Origin: Phorcus lineatus
Lineage: Eukaryota; Mollusca; Gastropoda; Trochida; Trochidae
NCBI GenBank assembly: GCA_921293015.1
Contig: OV121090.1
Location: forward strand, 34,631,082-34,695,081
DNA length: 64,000 nucleotides
Reading direction: 5' to 3'
Of this stretch, positions 35,834 to 45,680 are shown piece after piece. The notes under the pieces were generated by a model, which worked only from the letters and a program-made list of their open reading frames with translations, had not been told where the DNA came from and did not search any database. Both the position numbers and the translations under genes were made by a program. Each line of letters begins with the position of its first letter. Positions within the stretch are counted from its first letter, which is position 1.

Positions 35834-36123
35834 GAACTACAAGCCAAAGAAAACTAAAAACAAGCCTCCTTTGCAGACTGGAATAAATATATTTTGATGT
35901 ATGTTTCCTCTATTATGAAATATCATAGAGCCTGATTGGCTCCATAACATTATAAAATTACATATAAAAAGCATTCTCTAACAAGGTCTGGAAGTTAAAT
36001 CGTTCGTGGTAAGAAAATTCTAGGTTGCATGAGAACAGAAGAAATAATTCGCGACAAAATAGACGAGTATCATTTGGATTTGTATAACGTTCTGCGATTT
36101 TAAATATCAGCTTGATGAAAGTT
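35834..36123 (+). repeat. Direct repeat, second copy
   Basis: Second copy of the 34593-34859 unit, about 1.24 kb downstream in the same orientation. The sequence between the copies contains the MITE at 35217-35567. Confidence 0.85.
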
Positions 36124-36452
36124 AAATTCACTGGTTATCAAACTCATTCATTAATTTGATGCTTCATATCAAAGTAGATTTTATGTTATGTTATGTTATG
36201 ATGAAAATATGTTATATCAATTAACTCTTTTCATATTTGTTACGTATAGTCAACGCTATGAGCACACGCCATTAAACATCCTGCCCCACCCGCCCCCTTT
36301 CCCCGACTCTTTTTTTTTAGATTTGAGATGCCCCCTGATGACTTCGCAGGAACACAGTATAGAAAATGGCTCCCAGACGTTGGCTGTATGGTGCAAGTAA
36401 GCGCTCTGATTAGTAAGCTGGTCTAAATCAGAATGAATCTAAATATGTTTTT

Positions 36453-36555
36453 GCAATTGACCATTTTCCAGTTTCGCGAAACGAGTCGGTTTAGAGTGAC
36501 GTCCCTTTGAAAAGTCACGTGACCGCGGGCAAGCTGTCACAACAAACCGCTGTCA
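36453..36555 (+). repeat. Left terminal inverted repeat of the Harbinger element
   Basis: Outer 21 bp match the right end exactly. Further inward the ends share tttagagt, gaccgcgggca, and aacaaac.gctgtca in the same order with different spacing. The transposase ATG lies 64 bp beyond the inner limit. Confidence 0.85.
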
Positions 36556-36619
36556 AGTATATCGCGGCTTCGCGGGAAATATATAACTTTTTCTCCATTA
36601 TCAGACTTGAAGAAGAATT

Positions 36620-39148
36620 ATGCCTGCACACCATTGTTGTTACGGTGTGTGCACGTCTGATGCACGATATAAAACTCGAGTTGACATGCAAGATGTGTTT
36701 TTTATACCGTTTCCGAAACCGAAATCACAACTTGAGAAATGTCAACGGTGGGTGAGAGCTTGTGGCCGGAAAGATTTTGGGACCTCTGAAGTTACAAGAC
36801 ACACGTATATGTGCTCTAAACACTTTGTAGGTAAGTAGATAAGTAAAAGTCTCATCCTTCGTAATTATGAATCCGCGTGAATTTAATGAATTTTGTTGCG
36901 ACTTGTATCGAGTTGACTAGAAATCCAGTTCTTAATATTGCCCAGTATATCTCTGAAAAATGTTATTATTATTCATTATTAAAAAAATTATTTATGAAGA
37001 AACAAGATTAAAATCATTTTAAAAAACATAACTGTTTGATATGAATCAATTCTAATAAAATATAAATGCAACAGAGTGTTTTTGATGTTTATTCCAAATG
37101 TTTTTGTGCCTGATTATTATGTTTGACAATGTGAAGGTGGGAGAGGACCGACAATCGATCACCCTGACCCAGTAGCATACCATGACTCCAGATCAACACG
37201 CCCAACACCCAGAGTAAGACACAGTGATCATGGAGTCTGTCAGCCTTCTTCCAAGAAACAAAAGACAGAAGAACATGTGGAGGTGAAAGGTTGGTATTTA
37301 ATGCATGTTTGTTTAAATGTTTTCCACATGACATAATGTGAGAACAAGTCACTCTAAGAATTACATTTGAAAATTGGACACTTGTATTATTAAAAACAAA
37401 CTAATCCTTAGCTGTCATATGTGCTATAGTCAAAACATGAATCTTATTACCAAGTTAAACGCCAAATTTTTACCCCCAGATGCAAGCGGCATTGACGCAG
37501 TTGGACCGATGACTGCCCTATGTGATCACCCCTACTCCCAGCAGCAAAGAATCTACCGTGAAGTTGGGACACAGACCAATCTGAAATTCAGCGATTTCGA
37601 CTTCACTGATGATATCCTAACATCACCTTCACTGCTCCAAAGGGACATGACGATCAAAATCATCACAAGGGATGACAAGTCATGCAGATATTACACGGGT
37701 TGGTACAAAAGATAATACAAATGAAACCATAGTGATATGGTATATTATGAAAAGCATAATGTCACCAGATAGAAATAAATTTTGAATTATTTTCTTTTAT
37801 GCTATGAGATTAAAATGACCTCTTGCTTGTTGGTTAGCCATGGATACCAAAAAGACATTTCAAAGTCAAAATCATTTATAAATGAAGCCAATCTTTCAGT
37901 TTGCAACAAATATAAAATATATATATGTATATAATAAATATATATTCACAAGCTCATCAGGACCATGTCTCTAATTCTTTGGCCATATGTACTAAGGTTT
38001 GAACCTGGCCGTCTTGCTGTTGGTTTTCAACTGGCTGAAGCAGAAAGCAGAGCGTATGTCATACTGGAGGGGGCCTACAGAAACAAGGACCGAAGGTGTA
38101 AGTATAACAGCAGATTCAAACATTGAGTAATGATTTTAGATACAAATCTGAATGATTCAAAATTTATACATTTTGATTGACTTGTACTTAAGTGTTAGAA
38201 ACCTGATTAAATTTTATCCCTCTGCTAGAATGAATTCTTTTGTTATGAATAGAGTGAATACAGTACAGTACAGTGACGCTTCACCACTATTGAGATGATT
38301 TAATTAACACATTCCTCAATTTGTTACTTTACAAACCATATGACAATATTATATATTTATTCCTATTTAATTTTGTTCCCCAGAACTCATCAAGCAGAGG
38401 CCCATCAAGAGGACTCACTCTGTACCAAGAATATTTGATCACTCTCTTTCGACTCAGGCAAGGGAATGATACTGAGCAAATATCAGATATGTTTGGCGTT
38501 TCTGTGTCACATATTAGCAGGATATATAATTCATGGATTTCTCTAATGTATAGAGAGTTAAGCTTTTTGATAAAATGGCCTTCCTCTGACATTGTTAAAC
38601 AGAATCTACCTAAATGTTTCAAGTATTTCCCTAAAACTATTGCTATCATTGACTGTACTGAATTCTTTCTACAGAAACCTAGCATACCCTCAAGTCAGAG
38701 AATTACATGGTCCTCATACAAACATAGTAATACTTTGAAATGTTTAGTTGCATGTTCACCAAAGGGGACTTTTACATTTGTATCAGACTTGTGGTCAGGC
38801 AGTATCTCTGATAGAAAGGTTGTTCAAAAGTCTCGCTTTTTAGATTTAGTCTGTGAAGGTGATGACATTATGGCTGATAAAGGGTTCTTGATAAGAGATT
38901 TATTAGCAACTAGAAAGGCCACCTTAAACATTCCTCCCTTCTGTTATGGAAAACAACTTTCATCCCATGCAGTTACAAAAACAAGAAGGATTGCTACTGC
39001 AAGGATACATGTAGAGAGGGCTATTGGTACATTAAAAGAATTCAAGTTATTGCAAGGTGTCATACCTCTCAAAATGAAAGGCTCACTTAATCAATCTGTG
39101 TTTGTGGCAGCTTCACTTTGTAACTTAGACTCTGTACTAGTGAAATAA
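36620..39148 (+). CDS. THAP-domain Harbinger transposase (five exons)
   Basis: Cuts and joins transposon DNA in the nucleus. Exons I infer: 36620-36830, 37137-37289, 37480-37698, 37997-38097, 38384-39148; junctions are GT-AG (first donor gtaagt) and phases join to 482 codons. Residues 1-78: THAP zinc finger (C6/C7, C11, F-I-P-F-P near 30, W44, C65-x2-H68, then GGRGPTIDHPDP), which binds the terminal repeats. Residues 120-200 are linker with the SCRYYTG / MSYWRGPT motifs of this family. Residues 228-300: helix-turn-helix (SDMFGVSVSHISRIY). Catalytic DDE_Tnp_4 fold: D318 (IIDCTE), D371 (GSISDR) and D393 (ADKGF) as candidates for the second acid, E439 (HVERA). The start is the first ATG after the repeat and begins the THAP fold. 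Two donors (exons 2 and 3) are GTTGG, non-ideal. AATAAA near 39165 could serve polyadenylation. Confidence 0.85.
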
Positions 39149-39664
39149 ATACAATAATACAATAATAAAGCAATGTGTATAAAGATATAAATACAACAGA
39201 ATTTGTACATTACAAAGTCATCATCAGTAAAAAATCCATCTCTCAATTTTGAACAATACCTTAACTCCCTGTACTACAATAACTATTTATTTCTATGTCC
39301 GAAATTAGAACTAGAAATAAAAAAAGTATATTCACAAATATTTTTATATCTGACCAAATATGCACAAAATGAAAACTATGTTCAATGCCTAAAAGCTAGG
39401 AACTCTTCAGAAAATTGTCATTATTTTGTAAAATCATCATGTCTCATTTTAGGAAATAACATACGGTAGGTAACCTTAGAATGGCATGTCAGCCTCTTAT
39501 TGTATTTTAATGTATCATTGTATATTTATCCATGTACCTCTTATGCTGCAGTTTGCAGCCTGCGTTTAATAAAAGTTCAGTTCAGTCAATTTAAATAGGC
39601 AATCTATCCTGTGCAATGTAAATGAAAACTTTAATACATTTCAAGTACTGAATCCAGAGTTTAC
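39149..39664. other. Spacer between the convergent Harbinger genes
   Basis: Holds the 3' untranslated regions. Plus-strand AATAAA occurs near 39165 and again near 39570 (gtttaataaaagttcag). An 88-codon frame (39203-39469) has no recognisable features and is probably chance. Confidence 0.5.
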
Positions 39665-42237
39665 TCAATCTTCCTTTCTTTCATAGCACACAATCATTGG
39701 AAGCAACTTCACCAAGTACAATTGTTTAATATTTGATGTCATTTCTTCATAAAATTCTCCATCAAATGGAACTTGAACAACATGAACACCTCTTTTGGTG
39801 TAGATAACCAAATCACATGATTGAATATTACAAATTCCTAACTGACTCTGGATTTGGTAATAATAATCACTGCTCCTTTTTAACATCCATGTGTTATTTT
39901 TTAAATAACATCCTCTCTTTTGGGAGGCTACTTTGGGATCACAATCTCTCAGTGCCCATGGGCATTTAACTTCAATCAAACGTTTACCATGAGGGGGTTT
40001 GCATTTGCATGAAACAAAACCATCTACAGAAGAGCCTAAAAATGGGCAACATTTGTCTATTATTAAACCTTTCTCTTCAAGTTCTAAATGCCTGTGTTTT
40101 CTTTTTTCAATCTGAATGTACATTTTCTTGGCTTTAATCTCTTTTGCCCTTCCCCAGGCAAGTGAAAGAGGCACCCTGTCCTCATCAACATTAGGGCTAG
40201 CCATTAAATGAGTAGCTAACTTTGAACAATCAGTATTGGCATCATTTGCATAGGTCTCAGCTCGAGTGAAAACTCGCTTACAGTTAGAGCTGGTGACTAT
40301 ACCCTTCCTCATCTGACCCCATGTAGGGTTGTTAGACTGACCCCTAGTCTCCCTCTCTATGAATTCTATTTCCTTTTCTGTATAGTTAAGATCATTAAGT
40401 GCTTCTTCAGACAATGATTCACAATTAAGTGTGGAAGAGGTCACTTTACTAATAAAAGATAATGACACACAATCATCACTGATGACTTTCTTGGTATAAT
40501 TTTTGGGAAGATGATCTGTTGGAAGGAGCTCCAAGGCACAAGCATCAGGGTTGATCTGCAATATTAAATATTACATAGCTAGCGTAAATTATCAAAGATT
40601 TTTTTGTTGTTGATACAAGTATATTGATGTTGGTTTTTTTTCTCTGAGCCCACATGATCAGCACAGCATATTTTTATATATTTTTACAGCTGATATTAGT
40701 TATTCACATTAATAAGTGAAAGCTGATGGATCTTACTTGATGTAATGTAGATGCAAAATCAGCTAGTTCGTTCAGAGATGGTTCACATCTGTCATTTTCA
40801 TGTCTGGGGTCAAAGGCCTCCTGTCTGCCATCAGCACATGCAATATCTTGACCATAACTGGAAATAATAAATTTTTTTCAAATCATTGTTTTTAAATTAT
40901 TTTTTTTATTCTTGGATCTCATTCCAGTTGTATGTTTGGGTATCAAATGTATTTCAACTTCATTATGATAACTGTTACAATCAATCTTTAAAATTTGATC
41001 AATATTGATAAGTGACATAATATCTTGCTCATTATTTATATACATACAAATGCAAACACATTATAAGTTCATTGCTTCCAAAAAAATTTCAAGTAAAATA
41101 GCAAATCTTATTAAAAAGCAATTTATTTTCCATAGGTAATTTAAAACTTTGAGTTCAGAAAGGTGTAAAAAATTAAATTTACTTGATTTTTTGGATTTTG
41201 AGTTGCTTGATTGGAACTGGTTCATCGTGACTGCGAGCCTTTTTTGTCCATTGTGAAGGTCCATCAGTGACCCCTTTTTTCTCAAATGACTCTATGTCAT
41301 ATAGTACAGCACCAATGTGTCGACATGCACCATCAGCCCTGAAAATAGTTTAAACATTCAACAGCGTCAGAAAGTTTTCTTTTTCAAATATTTCTAGGGT
41401 TTATCTAGTTGAGTACAAGTACAATATGTTACACAAAATTGATAGATGAATTGAAATATTGTAAATAAATCTCAAATCACTTGAGTACTTTTTAAAAGGA
41501 AATTTTAGAGTTATTACTTGAAATAGAGAAATACGTACATTTGTCTGAAAATCGGGTTATAAACTTATTAGGAGTAAAAGATATAAGTTGTTTATGCGTA
41601 GTGAATTATTCAAATTTTATTTTCATTAAATGTATTTCCATTTTCTTCACATAAGCCATATTTACTTAACTCTGATGAAATTTTAGAATATTTCAAACAC
41701 TCACCCTCCAGGACATTGACAATAGGCTGTCTTTATTTCACACATCTTTACATCAACTGCAATCCAGAGGTTATAGCAGTCACGTTTGATACGTTGAGTG
41801 GGTTTAACTGCAGCTTTGAAAAATCCTATTGAATTGATGGACATAAACTGAAGATTTTCAATGTGTCCATCAGCAAACAGCCTGTAATCTTGAAACGATT
41901 TGTATGCTCTTAGTTTCCGCCTGTCGTAATCTGGTCTGTTAGTAATCAGATAATTGAAAACATCATACAGTCCAATTTCTGGTGATTCTGATAAATCATT
42001 TGAATATCCAGTCAAAAATAGAGGGTCAACATCAATTCCAAGGTCAGACAATATCGTTTTTCGGAGATTTGTGCACCCGTTTGTCGTCAGGTCAGGATTT
42101 GTCGGCAAATCCAAGTCGGAAACACATTTGCATAAGTCGACGAGTTGGGACCGATTGTATCCCGTAAATGTAACACCTCTTTCTTTTAAGTAATATTTGA
42201 GAGCCACAACATCGTAGGATTGAAAGGCAACTGCCAT
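39665..42237 (-). CDS. SAP-SWIM-YqaJ exonuclease-like protein (four exons)
   Basis: Predicted DNA-processing enzyme of the transposon. Exons I infer on the minus strand: 42237-41705, 41338-41183, 40857-40737, 40555-39665; all introns are GT-AG (donors gtgagt, gtaaat, gtaaga) and phases join without a break to 566 codons. Residues 8-40 look like a SAP DNA-binding helix pair (LKYYLKERGVTFTGYNRSQL). Residues 173-190 form a SWIM zinc site C-x-C...C-x-H split across the first intron (YCQCPGG / ADGACRHIGA). Residues 345-566 match the YqaJ / lambda-exonuclease-type nuclease: SxxR-like 'TSSNCKRV', WGRAKEIKAKKMY, catalytic D448 (GSSVDG), E465-V-K467 (IEVKCPW) and YYYQIQSQL. All key residues are present. 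Start: the only in-frame ATG before the SAP-like fold, about 60 bp inside the right repeat. The role in transposition is inference. Confidence 0.82.
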
Positions 42238-42296
42238 TATTAATTATTGCATTGCAAAGAACGCGAAGGAACTGATGTATGATTATCGCGGGAAAT

Positions 42297-42380
42297 CTGA
42301 CAGCAGTTTGTTTACATGTCACCATGCCCGCGGTCAAGGGCAGATAACTCTAAACGTATAACTGGAAAATGGTCAATTGC
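42297..42380 (-). repeat. Right terminal inverted repeat of the Harbinger element
   Basis: Read on the minus strand from 42380 it starts gcaattgaccattttccag and continues with tttagagt, gaccgcgggca and aacaaactgctgtca, mirroring the left end. It lies directly upstream of the nuclease start codon, so it probably contains that gene's promoter. Confidence 0.85.
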
Positions 42381-42864
42381 GAAGATTACTGGAAAAGCCT
42401 CAGTCATTAATATGTGCTTCGTTAAAATCAAAATTTTTTGCGGCTAGGGGAATACGCCGGGATTTTAGAAATCTATAAGTGTAGGTAGAGGTTAGAAGAG
42501 ATCTGATTTTAACAACCTCTCTGGGGAGAAAATATTGTAAATTTGGATAGTCTATTTTGCTGATTTGATTAAACCTTTCGGCGCAAATTCCACAGAGTAA
42601 CTGTCCAGAGCGTCCTGATATTTCATCTTATTAAGAATGATAAGAAATAAAAAAAAGTGAAATTCATAGTACAGACTAATTCACTTATGGAGATTCTGAA
42701 ACAAATATCTTATGTAACATACAATATCAAATTTTACAGGAATTTGTAGAATTCAGTATTTGCGAAATACAAGCCCGCATCAACATAAAGATTAGCAGAT
42801 CGCACTTATACACAATTTGAAAATTTATAATGTTTTACGCCTCCCTTGGACCAAGCCAATAATT
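42381..42864. other. Gene-less interval
   Basis: No gene or repeat seen. Confidence 0.4.
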
Positions 42865-43560
42865 CATCATCAAATCTCCTGACTTGGCTCAGACAGAACC
42901 TCAGGGAAACCATGCAGGTTGTAAATTAAGGGCAAATGTGATTTGGCATCCTTATAGGAGGATTTAATATTGATCGACGACACATAACTGAATTGTAATC
43001 GAAACCAAACTGACCTTCTCCTAAGGTGGTAAATAATCGACTCTCGGAAAATAAGAAAGCCGACAGGTCCCATTAGCGCATTTATTTCAGGTGTATTAAG
43101 GACTTCAAAAGTACCTTAAGGAATATGATAGCAACCCCCACCCCCCCCCCCCCCCCCCCCCCCACTATGGGTATACATAGCGGTCATTCCGTCCGTCCTT
43201 CTGTCCATCCGCCACTCTTTAGCTAGGTCACTATCTCAATAAAAAAACTTTGGTTTATTGAAACCCGTTAAACATGAAATATTCCTGCCCATTGACACAA
43301 TTCTAAAATTTGGGTTTTTTTGGGATCAATTTTCGGAACAAATACCATGTTTCGGATTTAGTTCAAGAAGGTAAAATTAGTCAGAATTTTCTCAGAAATG
43401 TTTACGTTAATGAACGAAACTTCATTCGTTGTTTGGGCTTTTTATGATACTCGATCGTGTTGAAAGTCGATTCCAAACTATCGTTTGAGTTATGGTCCTT
43501 GTATCTGCAATTGAACTTTGTGCTAATGGTGAATCTGATGCTCGGGAATGCCCTTTCGTT
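42865..43560. repeat. Diverged duplicate of 5130-5700 (copy A2)
   Basis: Same-order matches to 5.13-5.70 kb; compared with it this copy contains an insertion around the poly-C run (43135-43210), with a 'gtccgtccttctgtcc' motif also seen in related form near 870. Confidence 0.7.
43135..43163. repeat. Poly-C run
   Basis: 23 consecutive C at 43141-43163 preceded by ccccca. Length is likely to vary and may be imprecise from sequencing. Confidence 0.9.
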
Positions 43561-43795
43561 TAATTGTAATTATTTTAATGAATTTTGGTCCGATTATCGT
43601 TTTGTTTGAATTACACGTTTTCTAATTTTGCAATGAATACGTTAAAATTACTTAGAAAATTATGCAAAGATGAAAATGGATCTTTAACGTTATATGCAGT
43701 CCAACACTTACCATAGAAACCTTATGGTGTTGAAGCAAAGGGCATGTTTTATGGTTTTCTTCTTCATTATTGGATAAGAGCTAGTGAGGCGACGT

Positions 43796-43937
43796 TTCGG
43801 TGTGTAGAGAATACCATTCAAGTATTCAGATGTCAAATTGATAAATGTTAATGAGATATTTTTTCTTTCGGTGTGTAGAGAATACCATTCAAGTATTCAG
43901 ATGTCAAATTGATAAATGTTAAAGAGATATTTTTTCT
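43796..43937. repeat. 71-bp tandem duplication
   Basis: Two nearly identical units beginning ttcggtgtgtagagaatacc and ending gagatattttttcttt; they differ at 'taatgag/taaagag'. The high identity implies a recent duplication. Confidence 0.9.
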
Positions 43938-44207
43938 TTATCCATGATTGTTGGTATATTTGATATCAGAAGACACGTGGGTCAGATTCTATCTATCATA
44001 ATTTTTTCTATTGCGTTTCCATGACAAATGTACATTTCTGAATACTACACTACTCTTAAAATCTCTATTGCTTGATGATGTAACATAACTTTGATGTCCT
44101 TTCATTGGCGATGACAGGGTATAGTTCAAAATCTACTCTGAAACGATACCTCCTAGGATATATCGCTTGAATTCCTAGATGCGATATCTCCTGTGGAACA
44201 CAGTAAA

Positions 44208-44834
44208 CAGCTGCATACCAAAAGTTTGTTCACTTACTACTGAATCGTAGTGCAAATATCATATAATTTGGGTATACATTGGATGTCAATAAAATAACTT
44301 CAGCAAAACTGACAAAGGATCACCCATTGTCCATGTGTGAATTAGCCATTCTTGAACTTATTTAGGGATCGTATGGTTTCCCGATGAAAAATTAGAATTT
44401 TGGCACGTTGAAATAGACAGAAAGGGTCATATTTTCGAATTTTCGATTTCCTTAAATTTCAAATAATATGTTCCGTGTCGGCTCTCTGAGAATAAAATCA
44501 ACACAGCCACATTAACGTAAAGCAAAGCAACAAACATTACTAATTTTCAAAGCAGTTGGCAACATATAATGGATTTTGTAGAGAAAAATAAAAATTGGTG
44601 TTTTCGAAAGTTTGACCCCTGGTCCCTTTTCATGGCCTGCCAAAACTCTTACGGTTAATTATGAGGTATGAGAAACATTTGTCTGAAATAAAAATGGATC
44701 TGCACATTTGTATTGAAAATTCAACATTATACGTTTATTTTTAGCAATGCTACGATATTTGAAAGGTATACCAAATAACATGATATTTGCACTAGTGTAC
44801 TCAGGTATGTGAACAAACTTTTGGCATGCAGCTG
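44208..44834. mobile_element. 627-bp MITE, second copy of the 18882-19509 family
   Basis: Ends CAGCTGCATACCAAAAGTTTG (left) and CAAACTTTTGGCATGCAGCTG (right) are inverted; the right flank is TA (44835-44836) while the left reads AA, one change from TA. Same length and internal order as 18882-19509. Nested in the 43765-44884 element. Confidence 0.85.
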
Positions 44835-45279
44835 TAGAGGATAGATATCTCTACCGAAACGTCGCCTCTACTTATGCAATAATGAAATTTAATCTATTTA
44901 ACTTGTCTCGTACCACAACTTTTCCATCAAGGAAACTGGTGTTGATGTAAAAAGAACCTGCTTATCGAAATAAAAACGATGAAAAAAAACTTGACGTGAG
45001 CCGCGCTTTAAGAGACAAAGAGAATCAGGTTTTGCGCGAAACTATATCTTTTCAGTCAGATACATTAGAACAGAAGCTAAAAAAGGACACTATACAGAAT
45101 ACGTTGTGCCACTAACTCCAAAGAAAAACAATAAAATAAAATCTTCGATGAAATTTCCGTCGATTTGTATACAAGGTAAACATTTTGTAATGAAATAAGG
45201 ATAATAGTAAATAGTATGTAGGACGAACAAACTAAATCAAACACGGTGTACGGCAAAGTCTGTTGACTTGATCGAGATG

Positions 45280-45680
45280 CCAAAATAAAGTCAATTAATC
45301 AGATAATGAAAACACAATTAACTTGATAGAGGCATCAAAACAAAGCAATCCGACATTATTCTCCCATTTATAAAGTCAGGACGCCGTTGCCCTTTAGTAA
45401 TAATGTTATTGACGTCAGAAGTAGATGACTTATTTTAAGTAACGATTATTATGTATAATACTAAAAATTTCCTCGCTCACCAAGGCTTATTATTCGTTGA
45501 CTTTTCATCGTTAAACTTTGCTCTCAAATCAATTTCGATTTAATCTTGAAACAAAAAACTGTTTAGCAGTCTTAGCATGAGTTGGTGGAATAAAGTTGCC
45601 TGGTAGCTTTGCAAACAAATTGAAATCTGATTGAAACTGTTACTGGTGCCTCGCTACGTTTTTGATCTGTGTACTGTACT
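45280..45680. repeat. Second part of copy A2 (matches 6940-7535)
   Basis: Shared order of 'gtcagga.gccgttgccctt', 'taatgttattgacgt', 'gtcttagcatgag', 'tcgctacgttttt.atc' with 6.99-7.53 kb, but with one copy of the unit that is tandemly repeated there. Confidence 0.6.

Larger units (their letters stand above)
36453..42380. mobile_element. Intact PIF/Harbinger-type transposon with two genes
   Basis: A 5.9-kb element bounded by inverted repeats whose outer 21 bp are identical (starting gcaattgaccattttccag). Inside are two convergent spliced genes: a THAP-DDE transposase on the plus strand (36620-39148) and a SAP-SWIM-YqaJ nuclease on the minus strand (39665-42237). All splice junctions are GT-AG and all phases join, so both genes appear functional. 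PIF/Harbinger elements normally pair a DDE transposase with a separate DNA-binding (Myb-like) protein; here the DNA-binding THAP domain is fused to the transposase and the second gene is a nuclease. The expected 3-bp (TWA) target duplication is not visible at the boundaries I chose. Confidence 0.85.
43765..44884. mobile_element. Outer TIR element hosting a nested MITE
   Basis: Ends: cattattggataagagctag followed by tgaggcgacgtttcgg at left; ccgaaacgtcgcctctactt followed by atgcaataatg at right, inverted. TA at 43768-43769 and 44880-44881 could be the target duplication. Just inside the left end is a 71-bp tandem duplication (43796-43866, 43867-43937). The second TIR element (44208-44834) sits within it close to the right end. 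Non-coding. Confidence 0.75.

Noticed and set aside
34593-36123. Direct repeats considered as LTRs of a small retrotransposon
   Set aside because: Ends are not TG...CA, and no primer-binding site, polypurine tract or coding sequence lies between them.
38329-38685. A 118-codon minus-strand ORF over the transposase exon
   Set aside because: Antisense shadow of the DDE exon.
42092-42337. ORFs overlapping the start of the SAP-SWIM-YqaJ gene on both strands
   Set aside because: Shadows of the real exon 1 in other frames.
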